Both the position numbers and the translations under genes were made by a program. Positions 16,867-26,518 of a DNA stretch of 64,000 bases are shown here, one piece after another. Each line of letters opens with the position of its first letter. Positions within the stretch are counted from its first letter, which is position 1. Source of the stretch: Plut-88900 sp965116945 (GTDB lineage Bacteria; Chloroflexota; Dehalococcoidia; Plut-88900); assembly GCA_965116945.1 (NCBI GenBank), contig OZ220734.1, forward strand, positions 1,550,001 through 1,614,000, in the 5' to 3' direction. The notes beneath the pieces were generated by a model. That model was given only the letters and a program-made list of their open reading frames with translations. It was not told where the DNA came from and did no database searches.

Positions 16867-18111
16867 ATGAAATTTGGAATTTTCACCAACCCCGCCATGC
16901 CCGGAGTTATCCCCGACGGTAAGGAGCTAGCCCCCATAGGGCGCAACAACGAGCGCTACCAGGAACTCCTTGACGAGATGAAGCGCATCTGCTTCGCCGC
17001 CGAGGAATTGGGCTTCGATTCCTTCTCCACCACCGAGCACCACTTCCACTCCGAAGGCATCGAGATGTCCGTGGCCCCCCTTCTCCTCTACACCGATCTC
17101 GCCGCCCGGACCAAGCGCATCAAATTCGCTCCCCTCGCCCTCGTCCTTACCACCTGGGACCCAATCCGCGCCGCCGAGGAATTGGCCATCCTTGACCACC
17201 TGACCAAGGGCCGCATGATGGCCGGCTTCGCTCGAGGCTACCAGGACCGGTGGGTTGGGGTGCTGGGTCAAAAATATCGGGTCAAGGGTACCCAGTCCGA
17301 CAAGTCCGCCACCAATGAACGAAACAAGAGACTCTTTGAGGAAAACTGGCAGATCGTCAAAGCCGCCTGGACCCAGGAAGTCCTCAGCTTCCAGGGAGAG
17401 TTCTACGAGGTTCCCTTCCCTTATGAAGATGGTATCCGGGGCTGGTCTCTCGGGCAGATTACCCAGGAGCGTGGCGCTCCCGGCGAGATGGACGATGAGG
17501 GTGTCATCCGTGGTGTTTCCGTAGTGCCCAAGCCTTACCAGTTGCCTCACCCGCCGGTATTCATGGCCTTCTCTCTCAGTGAGTCGAGCATCAGGTTCGC
17601 AGCGAGAGAGGGAATGATCTCCCAGATCCAGGTCTCCCGACCGGACGATTTCAAACGCCTGTGCCACGTCTACCAGGAAGTTGCGGCCGAGAACGGGCGG
17701 GATCTAGGTCTGGGGGAGAGCGTCGCCGCTCCCCGCTATATATACCTGGGCAAAACCTACGAAGAGGCCTTGGCCCGTGCCGAAAGGACCCTTGGCTGGC
17801 AATATGACGGCTACTTTGGGGCTTTCGGTTTCATGGAGGCCTTCCGCAACCCCGAGGACCCCGAGGAACCGAAACCTCTGCGATTCAAGAACGCCGCCGA
17901 GGTTACCCAGCGCCTCATAGAACACGAATACGCACTGGTCGGGACCGTAGATGACATCAAGCGTAAGATGGACGCCCTTTCCCGTTGCTACGACGGTGGA
18001 AACCTGGAATGGTTCTCATACCAACTCGACCAGGGCTACATGCCGATAGACGAGGCCATGGACCAACTGGAGACTTTCGGCACGAAGATTTTGCCCGAGT
18101 TTCAAGGCTAG
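16867..18111 (+). CDS. Luciferase-like flavin-dependent monooxygenase (LLM), paralogue A
   Basis: A TIM-barrel LLM-family enzyme, 414 residues, that uses reduced FMN or F420 to oxygenate or oxidise an organic substrate. The N-terminus MKFGIFTNP, then the conserved FSTTEHHFHSEG (active-site histidines) and GRMMAGFARGYQDRW, are family signatures. A strong Shine-Dalgarno AAAGGAGG precedes ATG 16867. It is closely similar along its length to the gene at 56466-57707 (shared ARGYQDRWV, VVPKPYQ, CHVYQ-VA-ENGRDL and PEFQG C-terminus), a clear paralogue pair. Downstream amidohydrolases on the same strand may act on its product. No flavin reductase is next to it. Confidence 0.92.
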   Translation: MKFGIFTNPAMPGVIPDGKELAPIGRNNERYQELLDEMKRICFAAEELGFDSFSTTEHHFHSEGIEMSVAPLLLYTDLAARTKRIKFAPLALVLTTWDPIRAAEELAILDHLTKGRMMAGFARGYQDRWVGVLGQKYRVKGTQSDKSATNERNKRLFEENWQIVKAAWTQEVLSFQGEFYEVPFPYEDGIRGWSLGQITQERGAPGEMDDEGVIRGVSVVPKPYQLPHPPVFMAFSLSESSIRFAAREGMISQIQVSRPDDFKRLCHVYQEVAAENGRDLGLGESVAAPRYIYLGKTYEEALARAERTLGWQYDGYFGAFGFMEAFRNPEDPEEPKPLRFKNAAEVTQRLIEHEYALVGTVDDIKRKMDALSRCYDGGNLEWFSYQLDQGYMPIDEAMDQLETFGTKILPEFQG

Positions 18112-18173
18112 TCGACCGGCCAGTCCTTTTCGATTGGGATGCCCGCATTTCAGTGGGAGGCAGAGTTGATAGC

Positions 18174-19307
18174 ATGTCTAAGGTTGTTGATGCAGACGGA
18201 CACATCATGGAACCATCCGACCTCTGGGAGAGGAACCTGGAGCCCGAGTACCGGGACCGCGCCATCCGGCTCAGGATTGACTCTGACGGCCTGGAATATA
18301 TGGAGCTTGAAGGCAAGAAGTCCATTTGCGTAAGCGGTGGGGGCTTCAACAGTTTCGGAAGCCTGGACGCTGATATAAAGTCGCTCCGGGAGACTTCCGC
18401 AGGTGCCGGAGGCCCGACCTACGAGGAAAGCGTCCCTGAAGGCGCACGCAACTTCGACGTGCGCCTGGCCTGGATGGACCATCACGGCATCGATATCGCT
18501 ATAGTTTATCCCTCCCTGCTCCTTGGCTGGCAGGACGAGGTCGAAGACCCCGGGCTGGCAACGGCCTACTGCCGCGTCTATAACACCTGGCTCACCGACC
18601 TCTGCCGCCCATACGTCGACCGTATGGTACCCATAGCCCACGTTGCACTTCACGACATTGAGGATGCCGTGGTAGAGGTGAATCGGGCCGCAAATCTCGG
18701 GGCTCGGGGGGTCTACCTTTTCGCTACTCCTGTCTACGACATCCCATATGGAGACCGCCGGTACGATCCGTTCTGGGAAGCTTGCCAGGATCTCAATTTA
18801 CCCATAGGTATTCACGTCAGCAATACCCCTAAGCATGCTGGACGACACCTCTACCAGGGTGGATTCCACTCCAATTACTGGTGGTTCATGGTAATGTACA
18901 ACCAGGACTGCCAGATGGCCTTCACCTCCTTCCTGCAGGGTGGCGTCTTCGAAAGGTTCCCCGGATTGAGCGTCGGTGTAGTGGAGACCGGATGTGGCTG
19001 GATAGCCCACTGGTTGGAACTCCTGGACTCCAAGTACAGGATAACGGGCCATCCGGAGATAAACATGCTCCCCAGCGAGTACTTTGACCGCCAGGGATGG
19101 ATAACCGGTGAGGCCGACGAAAAGACCTTCCCACACATGGCCCAGCTTGTCGGGGCTCACAAGCTGATGTTCGGCTCCGACTACCCTCACGAAGAGGGCC
19201 ATGAGGAACCTGTCACGGAGCTCAGGGAGACCATAGAGCCCCTATCTCAGAAGGACCAGGACCTGATCCTGGGCGGAAACGCCCTGAGAATCTACAACCT
19301 TCAGTAG
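18174..19307 (+). CDS. Amidohydrolase-family protein (PF04909-like), paralogue 1
   Basis: Metal-dependent hydrolase/decarboxylase fold, 377 residues from ATG 18174; the frame extends upstream into the preceding gene without family motifs. It opens with VVDADGHIMEPSDLWER, in which the usual HxH is replaced by DxHxxEP. Later come GIHVSNTPKH (barrel His), VGVVETGCGWIAHWLE and FGSDYPHEEG, the strand-8 Asp-His site. Relatives include ACMSD-type decarboxylases and resorcylate decarboxylases, so C-C as well as C-N or C-O bond cleavage is possible. It follows paralogue A of the monooxygenases by 62 bp and precedes another amidohydrolase, so the three look like one unit. Confidence 0.88.
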   Translation: MSKVVDADGHIMEPSDLWERNLEPEYRDRAIRLRIDSDGLEYMELEGKKSICVSGGGFNSFGSLDADIKSLRETSAGAGGPTYEESVPEGARNFDVRLAWMDHHGIDIAIVYPSLLLGWQDEVEDPGLATAYCRVYNTWLTDLCRPYVDRMVPIAHVALHDIEDAVVEVNRAANLGARGVYLFATPVYDIPYGDRRYDPFWEACQDLNLPIGIHVSNTPKHAGRHLYQGGFHSNYWWFMVMYNQDCQMAFTSFLQGGVFERFPGLSVGVVETGCGWIAHWLELLDSKYRITGHPEINMLPSEYFDRQGWITGEADEKTFPHMAQLVGAHKLMFGSDYPHEEGHEEPVTELRETIEPLSQKDQDLILGGNALRIYNLQ

Positions 19308-19376
19308 TCCCTCCCATTGGCAGCGCTCCCGACGTCCCTAAGTTTCGGTGCAATCAAGGCCAACGCAGGGTTAGAC

Positions 19377-20525
19377 ATGAAAAGTGTAGTAGTTGACGTA
19401 GACGGGCACGTCGCAGAGCCCATAACCGAGATTATGGAACAGTACCTTGATCCCGCATTCCGGGACCGACCCCTACGCTTGCTCAATGACGAAAACGGAC
19501 TCGAATATCTGGAGATCAACGGGAAGAAATCAAAGCTGGTCCAGGGCGGTACGGGCCTTGGCGTTGATGCAGGCAAGGCCTTTGGCGCTGAAGACTACGA
19601 GCCCTTCTTCACACCGGGTGGAGTCCACTACTACGATGGCATGATACCCGCCTCCAACCAGCCCGCCGCCCGTGCCGCCTGGCACGACCACGAGGGTATA
19701 GACAAGGCCGTCCTCTATCCCACCATCGGCATTTCCTGGGAAGACGAATGTGACGATCCCAAGGTCGCTTCAGCATATTGTCGAGCCTACAACGACTGGA
19801 TATTGGACTTCTGCAAGTCCTACCCGGATCGACACTACCCAATAGCGCACATACCCACCCTTGATGCCAACGAAGCAGCAGCAGAAGTGCGTCGCACTGC
19901 GGCTTTAGGGGTGAAGGGCTTCATGGTCTACAACACCGCCACCAACGGCATCTACTACGGCAACCCCTACTTCAATCCTCTGTACGAGGCGGTAGAAGAG
20001 TCGGTACTGCCCCTTGGGAACCATGTCGTCAGCCAGATCAGCTACCTGGCCCAGGACCAACACCGCTCCATTGATACCATGGGCGACGACTTCTTCTACG
20101 TGACCATGGTTATCCCATTTCAGTCCCAACTTGCCTTGATTCACATGATTACCGAAGGAGCCTTCGATCGTTATCCCGGTATGAAGTACGTTTTCCTGGA
20201 GACAGGGGCCACTTGGCTGGCCTATTTGCTTGAACGCCTGGATGACAAATTCAAGAGCCAGAGCCACGCGACCAATTTCAAGGAGCAGCCCAGCGACTAC
20301 TTCCGACGCCAGTGTTGGATATCTATAGAACCGGAGGAAGAGCTCATCCCTCATATCATCAGCAAGGTCGGGGCTGACAAGTTCTTCTGGGCCTCAGACT
20401 TCCCCCACCATGATGGCTTTCCCGGTGTGGTGGGAGCTATCAGGGATCTCCTCAGTCCACTCCCTGAAGCGGATGTGAACAAGGTGATGGGCCAGAACGC
20501 CATCGACGTGTACAACCTGACCTAG
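19377..20525 (+). CDS. Amidohydrolase-family protein (PF04909-like), paralogue 2
   Basis: 382 residues from ATG 19377, the same family as its neighbour. The N-terminus VVDVDGHVAEPITEIMEQYL has the DxHxxEP form of the first metal motif, and WASDFPHHDG replaces the GSDYPH of the other copies near the C-terminus. The barrel-His region reads GNHVVSQISY, less typical than FHT or IHV, so metal ligation or substrate may differ. It lies 69 bp downstream of paralogue 1 and 10 bp upstream of the ABC transporter genes, suggesting co-transcription with the uptake system. Confidence 0.87.
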   Translation: MKSVVVDVDGHVAEPITEIMEQYLDPAFRDRPLRLLNDENGLEYLEINGKKSKLVQGGTGLGVDAGKAFGAEDYEPFFTPGGVHYYDGMIPASNQPAARAAWHDHEGIDKAVLYPTIGISWEDECDDPKVASAYCRAYNDWILDFCKSYPDRHYPIAHIPTLDANEAAAEVRRTAALGVKGFMVYNTATNGIYYGNPYFNPLYEAVEESVLPLGNHVVSQISYLAQDQHRSIDTMGDDFFYVTMVIPFQSQLALIHMITEGAFDRYPGMKYVFLETGATWLAYLLERLDDKFKSQSHATNFKEQPSDYFRRQCWISIEPEEELIPHIISKVGADKFFWASDFPHHDGFPGVVGAIRDLLSPLPEADVNKVMGQNAIDVYNLT

Positions 20526-20535
20526 GCTAAAGGTA

Positions 20536-21762
20536 ATGACACTTTCGAAAGACAACCCCGCCAGCGGCCCCGAGACCGAATACCGACTCGAATGCCGCAA
20601 CATCTGGAAGGTGTTCGGTGACGGCGCCGAGTCCCTAGTCGACTCCATAGACCCCACTCTTTCCCGGGAGGAAGTTCTTGCGCAGACGGGTAGCGTGGTC
20701 GCTGTGAAGGATGTGTCGTTCTCCGTAAGAGAAGGAGAGACATTCGTCATTATGGGACTCTCCGGAAGTGGCAAGTCCACGCTGGTCCGGTGCCTCAGCC
20801 GCCTCATTGAACCCACCCGAGGCCAGGTGCTCATTGACGGCGAAGATGTTCTTGCCATGAACAAGCAGCAGCTCCGGGATATCCGACGGTACAAGATGGG
20901 CATGGTTTTCCAGCACTTCGGCAATTTCCCCCATAAGAGAGTCATGGACAACGTTGTCTACGGCCTACAAATACAGGGCATGGACAAGGTTGAGCGAAAC
21001 AGGAGGGCTGCAGAGGTCATAGAGCTTGTTGGCCTGATGGGCTGGGAAGAGCGCTTCCCACACGAGCTGAGTGGTGGTATGCAGCAGCGTGTTGGGCTTG
21101 CCCGGGCCCTCGCCGTCGACCCCCAGATCCTCCTTTTCGACGAGCCATTTAGTGCCCTTGATCCGCTCATCCGCCGCGAGATGCAGGACCAGTTGATCCG
21201 GCTTCAGGAACTCGTCCAGAAGACCATGGTATTCATCACCCACGACTTCCTGGAAGCGCTGAAGGTCGGGGATAGGGTGGCCATCATGAAGGATGGAGAA
21301 TTCGTCCAGGTAGGCACTCCCGAGGAGGTAGTATCCGCCCCCGCCGACGACTACGTACGTGATTTCACCAGAGACGTGCCTCGATCCAAAGTGTTGACAG
21401 CCCGCTCGGTCATGACTCCTGCCCTCGTGTCTTGCACTGCAGATGACGGATTGTCGGACTTGCTCGCCAGGATGAATGATGAGAATTGCGATTGCGCGGT
21501 TGTCGTTGATAGTCAGGACCAATTTCAGGGGGCCGTCCAACTCTCCGATGCTAAAGGCGCTGCAGACAACGCAAGCGTTGCCTCTGTCATGCGTGACGCC
21601 TGCCCGACCGCCCCTCTCGACTCCCGCCTCGAACAGCTTATCCCCCTGGTTGTGTCCAACGCCGATCCAATCGCCGTTCTGGACGATAACCGTTGCGTCG
21701 GCACCATCACCCGTCAAGCCGCCATGACCGCCCTGATTAGTGACGACGGAGTGGCCACGTGA
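20536..21762 (+). CDS. proV: Glycine betaine/proline-type ABC transporter ATPase with CBS domains
   Basis: 408-residue ATPase of the quaternary-amine (ProV/OpuAA) uptake family. An N-terminal segment ending QTGSVVAVKDVSFSVREGE leads to Walker A GLSGSGKST, Q-loop FQHFGNFPH, signature LSGGMQQR, Walker B ILLFDEPFSALD and the H-loop ITHD. After about residue 280 there are two CBS-like modules (ARSVMTPALVSC..., VASVMRDACPT...), which in OpuA sense ionic strength or nucleotides. Its TGA overlaps the permease GTG (GTGA), so the two are translationally coupled. It energises the permease at the inner membrane face. Confidence 0.93.
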   Translation: MTLSKDNPASGPETEYRLECRNIWKVFGDGAESLVDSIDPTLSREEVLAQTGSVVAVKDVSFSVREGETFVIMGLSGSGKSTLVRCLSRLIEPTRGQVLIDGEDVLAMNKQQLRDIRRYKMGMVFQHFGNFPHKRVMDNVVYGLQIQGMDKVERNRRAAEVIELVGLMGWEERFPHELSGGMQQRVGLARALAVDPQILLFDEPFSALDPLIRREMQDQLIRLQELVQKTMVFITHDFLEALKVGDRVAIMKDGEFVQVGTPEEVVSAPADDYVRDFTRDVPRSKVLTARSVMTPALVSCTADDGLSDLLARMNDENCDCAVVVDSQDQFQGAVQLSDAKGAADNASVASVMRDACPTAPLDSRLEQLIPLVVSNADPIAVLDDNRCVGTITRQAAMTALISDDGVAT

Positions 21763-23747
21763 TTCGCGTCGGCGCTCTCCCGTCCCAATTTCGCCAGGGT
21801 GGCCGGTACCAAGTCTACTTCTGGACTACCGCAGCGGTTGCTGCCTACCTTCTTGCTTACTCCCTTTCCCGGGCGAATGCCGGCACAGACTTCGGTGACT
21901 GGCCCGCTTCTTGGGAGCTAGGTATCCAGGAGCCTATAGACACCTTCTTCGATTGGCTCGGCGATACCTTTGCATGGTTCTTCAACCCCGTCTCGGACGT
22001 TATAGACTGGTGCCTCGAGATCATAGACTCGTTCCTTCTCTGGCTCCCGTGGCCCGTGGTGATTGCCGCAACCGCATTCACGGGATACAGGCTGGGTGGA
22101 AAATGGCTCGGCCTGTTCTGTGGCGCCGCCACCTTGTGGATAGGGTTAAACGGATACTGGGACTCCGCAATGGTCACCCTCAGCGTCGTGGGTGTATCCG
22201 TTGCGATAGCCGTCGCCTTTGGCGTAGTGATCGGCATTCTGGCGGCCTATTACGACCGCTTTGAAGCTGTTGTACGCCCCGTCCTGGACACCATGCAGGT
22301 CTTGCCCGCATTCGTGTACCTCATTCCGGCGCTGGTGCTCTTCGGTGTGAGCGGGACCCAGGGAGTTTTCCTGACAGTCGTATACGCCATTCCCCCCGTT
22401 ATACGGCTTACCAACCTTGGGATCAGGCAAGTCCCCCGGGCAGTGATAGAAACCTCTCATTCCCACGGTTCTACTACCCTTCAGACTCTCTTCCAGGTAC
22501 AGCTTCCCCTGGCCAAGAACTCCATCATGCTAGGCGTAAACCAGACCATAATGATGGCCATCGCCATGGTCATTATCACCGCTCTCGTCGGGGTCCCGGG
22601 GCTGGGTAAGGACGTCTGGGTTTCCCTAAGGGAAGTGAATCCGGGCGAGGGCTTGGAAAGCGGGATCGCCATCGTCCTGGTCGCCATAATTTTCGACCGG
22701 CTAAGCTACGCCCTCGCGCGCACGGGCCCGACCTCCTCACAAAACGTCTCGCCCGGCTCCCCGGTTATGGAAGGCGCCTTCAGCGAGAGGATAAGGGCTC
22801 TCGTGTCTCGCTACCCTGCGCAGGCAATGGGTGTAGGGGTAATCATCCTCCTTCTGGTAGTTGGCGCGCTCCTGCCCTTCCTCAAGGAGTTCCCAGAAGA
22901 GGTTACCTTCACCATCGCCGGACCCGTAGAGAGCGTAGTCGATTGGATGTCCATCAATCTCCATTTCATCACCAGCTGGATAAGGGACACTCTCTTCCGG
23001 GAGTTTGGGTTTGCTCCCGTTCGCACCCTGCTGCTCTGGCTCCCGTGGCCCGCGATGATGATCATGGCGGCTGGTTTGGCTTACGTTACGGCCGGTTGGA
23101 GAGTCTCCCTATTGGCCCTGGTGGGGCTTGCCTTTGTAGGCATTGGTGGGGTGTGGGACATAACGATGAACACCTTGGGCCAGGTCCTGACCGCAGGCGT
23201 AATAACAGTCGTGGTGGGGATAGCGCTGGGTGTGTTGGCCTCGCAGAATCGTACCTTTGAGTCTATCCTCCGGCCCATTCTGGACACCATGCAGACCATG
23301 CCCATATTTGTTTACCTGATACCCGTAATCATGCTCTGGGGCATCGGGCCCCTGGTCGGAATAATTGCCACCTTTGTATATGCCCTCCCCCCTGTGATTC
23401 GCATGACCTCGCTTGGCATAAAGGAAGTACCGTCACAGGTTATAGAGACTGCTCAGTCCCATGGTTCCACGAATCTGCAAACCTTGTGGCAGGTGAAGAT
23501 GCCCTTGGCATTTCCCACCATCATGATGGGCGTCAACCAGACGATAATAATGGTCCTGGCTATGGTCATAATTGGCGGGCTCGTGGGAGGCAGAGGTCTC
23601 GGCGAACAGGTGTACATAAACTCCATATATCTCAGGATGGGAGACGGCTTTGTATCCGGTATGGCCATAGTCTTCATGGCAATGGTCCTGGACCGCATGA
23701 CCCAGGGCAAACGCGGTGCCACGCGGACGTTTGCCGATTTAAGGTAG
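21759..23747 (+). CDS. proW: Double-length betaine-type ABC permease (two ProW units in one chain)
   Basis: 662 residues, about twice the usual ProW length. Two homologous halves are visible. Both carry the LWLPWP, ILDTMQ-(P)-FVYLIP and Y(A)-PPVIR motifs and then (Q)VPx-VIE-(S)HGST-LQTL-QV-(M/L)P and MxGVNQTI, at about residues 80-320 and 400-650. They are joined by a poorly conserved stretch and further membrane segments. A single chain can thus supply both transmembrane halves of the importer. The start is GTG 21759, overlapping the ATPase gene. Its role is inner-membrane translocation of betaine, choline or a similar compound. Confidence 0.93.
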   Translation: MIRVGALPSQFRQGGRYQVYFWTTAAVAAYLLAYSLSRANAGTDFGDWPASWELGIQEPIDTFFDWLGDTFAWFFNPVSDVIDWCLEIIDSFLLWLPWPVVIAATAFTGYRLGGKWLGLFCGAATLWIGLNGYWDSAMVTLSVVGVSVAIAVAFGVVIGILAAYYDRFEAVVRPVLDTMQVLPAFVYLIPALVLFGVSGTQGVFLTVVYAIPPVIRLTNLGIRQVPRAVIETSHSHGSTTLQTLFQVQLPLAKNSIMLGVNQTIMMAIAMVIITALVGVPGLGKDVWVSLREVNPGEGLESGIAIVLVAIIFDRLSYALARTGPTSSQNVSPGSPVMEGAFSERIRALVSRYPAQAMGVGVIILLLVVGALLPFLKEFPEEVTFTIAGPVESVVDWMSINLHFITSWIRDTLFREFGFAPVRTLLLWLPWPAMMIMAAGLAYVTAGWRVSLLALVGLAFVGIGGVWDITMNTLGQVLTAGVITVVVGIALGVLASQNRTFESILRPILDTMQTMPIFVYLIPVIMLWGIGPLVGIIATFVYALPPVIRMTSLGIKEVPSQVIETAQSHGSTNLQTLWQVKMPLAFPTIMMGVNQTIIMVLAMVIIGGLVGGRGLGEQVYINSIYLRMGDGFVSGMAIVFMAMVLDRMTQGKRGATRTFADLR

Positions 23748-23864
23748 AATCAGCAGCAGATAAGCATAATTCCCTCCATTCGAGGTGATGCCTATGAGAC
23801 ATTAGCTGGGACCCAGACCTTAAGCCCCTATTACTAAACTCCCAACCCGGAAGCGAGACTCGAC

Positions 23865-24839
23865 ATGAAAAAACTGAAATCTAAACGGACCGCTCTGGCC
23901 GTGGCCCTTGCCCTGATAGTGGTGTTGGCCGTCGCCCTTGCCTGTGGCTCTGATGAGCCCAAAGGCACCGTCGTCATCGTCGACCAGGACTGGGACGGCC
24001 AGCTTGTTACTACCCGTGTCGTCCAGATTCTCCTCGAAGATGAACTGGGCTACACCGTCGATACCAAGTTCGCACCCGCCGACTCCGCGCCCCTTTTCAT
24101 TGGCCTGGAATCCGGCGATTTTCACTTCGTATGCTGTAACTGGCCGTCGTACAGCTTCGCACTCCTGGACGAATACGTTAACCCCGGTGGCAAAGAGTCG
24201 GTCGAGCGTCTTGGCTCCACCGGCATTGTCGGCGGGACCGGCTGGTATACGCCCTCTTATGTAGTCGAGGGTGCTGATGCCCCCGCCTCGGGCCTGGACA
24301 GCTGGGAAGAGCTCGAACAACACAAGGCCGTATTCGCTACCGCCGACACTGGTGACAGTGGCAGGCTTCTCGGTTTCACCCCCGCATGGGACGACAGAAG
24401 CCAGGAGAGACTGGACGCCCTGGGCGCCGACTACCAGGTCGTTTTCGCCGGCTCCGAGGCAGCAGCCCTGTCAGAGCTTGACGCTGCCTTCAACCGCGGC
24501 GACCCGGTCCTGACCTACCTGTGGGAACCCCACTGGGCCCACGCCAAATACGACCTCGTTTCAATCGAACTGCCGCCAGTTACCGACGACTGCTACCCGG
24601 CAGGAAACGCCGATGACTTCAAGTGCGGCTGGCCTGCCGACGATGTTGCGAAGCTCGTATGGCCGGGTCTCCAGGACGAATTCCCCGAGGTTTACGAGTT
24701 CCTGTCCAACTTCCAGTTGACTAACGAACAGCAAAATGAAATGGTCCTCAACGTCACCGAAAACGATGTGACCCCTCGCGAGGCCGCCCAGGCCTGGATA
24801 GACGAGAACGAGGACGTTTGGAGCGCCTGGATCCCGTAA
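23865..24839 (+). CDS. proX: Glycine betaine-type ABC transporter substrate-binding lipoprotein
   Basis: 324 residues from ATG 23865. The signal (KKLKSKRTALAVALALIVVLAVALACGS) ends in a lipobox Cys, so it is membrane-anchored outside. The ligand box of the OpuAC/ProX family is suggested by VDQDWDGQLVTTRV, CCNWPSYSFALLDEYV, GGTGWYTPSYVV and LWEPHWAH, whose tryptophans and tyrosines normally form the cage around a quaternary ammonium group. It lies 117 bp after the permease in the same operon. The exact ligand (glycine betaine, choline, carnitine or DMSP) is not resolved. Confidence 0.92.
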   Translation: MKKLKSKRTALAVALALIVVLAVALACGSDEPKGTVVIVDQDWDGQLVTTRVVQILLEDELGYTVDTKFAPADSAPLFIGLESGDFHFVCCNWPSYSFALLDEYVNPGGKESVERLGSTGIVGGTGWYTPSYVVEGADAPASGLDSWEELEQHKAVFATADTGDSGRLLGFTPAWDDRSQERLDALGADYQVVFAGSEAAALSELDAAFNRGDPVLTYLWEPHWAHAKYDLVSIELPPVTDDCYPAGNADDFKCGWPADDVAKLVWPGLQDEFPEVYEFLSNFQLTNEQQNEMVLNVTENDVTPREAAQAWIDENEDVWSAWIP

Positions 24840-24893
24840 GCGCCCTTCGCCCGTATTGAAACGGACGCGGAGAACGGACTGGCAATAGTTAAT

Positions 24894-24924
24894 GGCCACG
24901 GGAGGGATATCTCCTCCCGTGGCC
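24894..24924. terminator. Perfect 12-bp hairpin after the betaine uptake operon
   Basis: GGCCACGGGAGG at 24894-24905 pairs fully with CCTCCCGTGGCC at 24913-24924 around a 7-nt loop. It lies in the gap between the binding-protein gene and the GMC oxidoreductase. No T-run follows on the plus strand, so it may stop transcription only partly or protect the 3' end of the upstream mRNA. Confidence 0.55.
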
Positions 24925-24943
24925 CGGCCTCCCGAGGTTTGCC

Positions 24944-26494
24944 ATGAAATACGATCACATCGTAGTCGGGGCGGGGTCCGGTGGAGCCGTCATGGCCAGC
25001 AGACTCTCCGAGGACCCGGACCGGACCGTCCTTCTCATAGAGGCAGGGGCCGACTTCGCCGAAGTCGAAAATCTCCCACCTGAGCTCAAGTACCTCTACG
25101 GCCCCCGACCCACCGTCTTCGAGAGCCATCACCTCTGGAACTTTGAGGCCCGCACCACTGATGAGGCCATACCTACTATGGTCCCCCGAGGTAGAGTCAC
25201 CGGTGGCACCAGTGCCATCAACGGGGCCAACTTCCTCCGCGGAGAAAGGGAAGACTTCGACCTGTGGGCCGAGGCCGGCAACGACGAGTGGGCATTCGAA
25301 AAAATCCTCCCTTACTTCAAAAAGACCGAGTCCGACCAGGATTTCGATGCTGACTACCACGGCAAGACCGGCCCCATCCGCTGCCAACGCTTCACCCCTG
25401 ACGAATGGGGGCCTTTCCAAAAGGCTTTCTATGACGCTTGCCTGGACTACGGATTCCCAGACTGCCCCGACCACAACCGCCCCGACTCTACCGGCGTCGG
25501 GCCGCTGACTTTCAATGTGGTGGACCGGGTCCGATGGAGCACGGCTCTCGGCTACCTCGGCCCCGCCCGGCACCGGGTCAACCTGAACATCCGCCCCAAC
25601 TGTGTCGTCCACGGCATTATCTTCAATGGCAATAAGGCCGAGGGACTGCTCGTCAACAGTGGAGGCGAGATGTTCACCGTCTACGGTGATGAGATCATCC
25701 TCTCCGCAGGAGTCATTGGTTCCCCGCATATTCTCACGCTGTCTGGCGTTGGCCCTGCAGACCAGCTTGTGGGCCTCGGAATTCCCGTTGTGCAGGACCT
25801 GCCGGGTGTCGGCGCTAATCTGAGGGATCATATGAACCTGGACCTCATCTGGGAGTCCCTCGCCCCGATGCGCCTCGCCGACGAACAGTGCGCTGAAGGC
25901 GCCATCACCCTCCGCTACACTGCGAGTGGATCACCCTGGAAGAACGACATGGTGGTGTGCATGAACAATCGGATGTCGGAGATGCCGGGTCTTCCCCTGG
26001 ACGAAGCGGCTGAGGCGCTGGTCGGGTGTCAGCTCCTCATCTACATGAGCCTGTGTAGCGGTCAGATGAAGGTGGTCTCCACAGACCCGCGCAAAGCCCC
26101 CATGCTCGACTATAACTACTTGGAAGAGCCCCTGGACCGGTCCAGGTTCAGAGAGGGTGTCAGGGTGTGCCTAGACATCTTCAGCAGGTCCCCCTTCGAA
26201 GGACTCATAGGCAAGCGCATGTGGCCCTCCGATGAAATCGTCGAGTCCGACGACGCCCTTGATCAATGGTTAAGAAAAACCGTAAGGACTGGTCATCACC
26301 CCGCCGGCACTTGCAAGATGGGCCCTTCCTCAGACTCCCTCGCCGTTGTAGACCAGTTCGCAAGGGTGCACGGCGTCGAGGGAGTCCGTGTGGTAGACGC
26401 CTCCATCATGCCCCACTCCCTTCGGGCCAACCTCAGCGCAAACATAATGGCCATGGCCGAAAGGGTCTCCGACTTCATCAAGGAAGGCCGTTAA
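24944..26494 (+). CDS. GMC-family FAD oxidoreductase, choline-dehydrogenase-like
   Basis: 516 residues, typical of the glucose-methanol-choline family. The N-terminus DHIVVGAGSGGAVMASRLSEDPDRTVLLIEAG is the FAD-binding motif, followed by GRVTGGTSAINGANFLRGERED (GMC signature 1) and SAGVIGSPHILTLSGVGP (signature 2). The C-terminal HHPAGTCKMG and the later RANLSANIMAMAERV supply the catalytic His and Asn positions. It probably oxidises an alcohol, and choline to betaine aldehyde is a reasonable guess because it follows a betaine/choline-type importer. No betaine aldehyde dehydrogenase is in the window. Confidence 0.92.
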   Translation: MKYDHIVVGAGSGGAVMASRLSEDPDRTVLLIEAGADFAEVENLPPELKYLYGPRPTVFESHHLWNFEARTTDEAIPTMVPRGRVTGGTSAINGANFLRGEREDFDLWAEAGNDEWAFEKILPYFKKTESDQDFDADYHGKTGPIRCQRFTPDEWGPFQKAFYDACLDYGFPDCPDHNRPDSTGVGPLTFNVVDRVRWSTALGYLGPARHRVNLNIRPNCVVHGIIFNGNKAEGLLVNSGGEMFTVYGDEIILSAGVIGSPHILTLSGVGPADQLVGLGIPVVQDLPGVGANLRDHMNLDLIWESLAPMRLADEQCAEGAITLRYTASGSPWKNDMVVCMNNRMSEMPGLPLDEAAEALVGCQLLIYMSLCSGQMKVVSTDPRKAPMLDYNYLEEPLDRSRFREGVRVCLDIFSRSPFEGLIGKRMWPSDEIVESDDALDQWLRKTVRTGHHPAGTCKMGPSSDSLAVVDQFARVHGVEGVRVVDASIMPHSLRANLSANIMAMAERVSDFIKEGR

Positions 26495-26518
26495 CCCCAC
26501 CCCTCCCACTGCCCCGGC

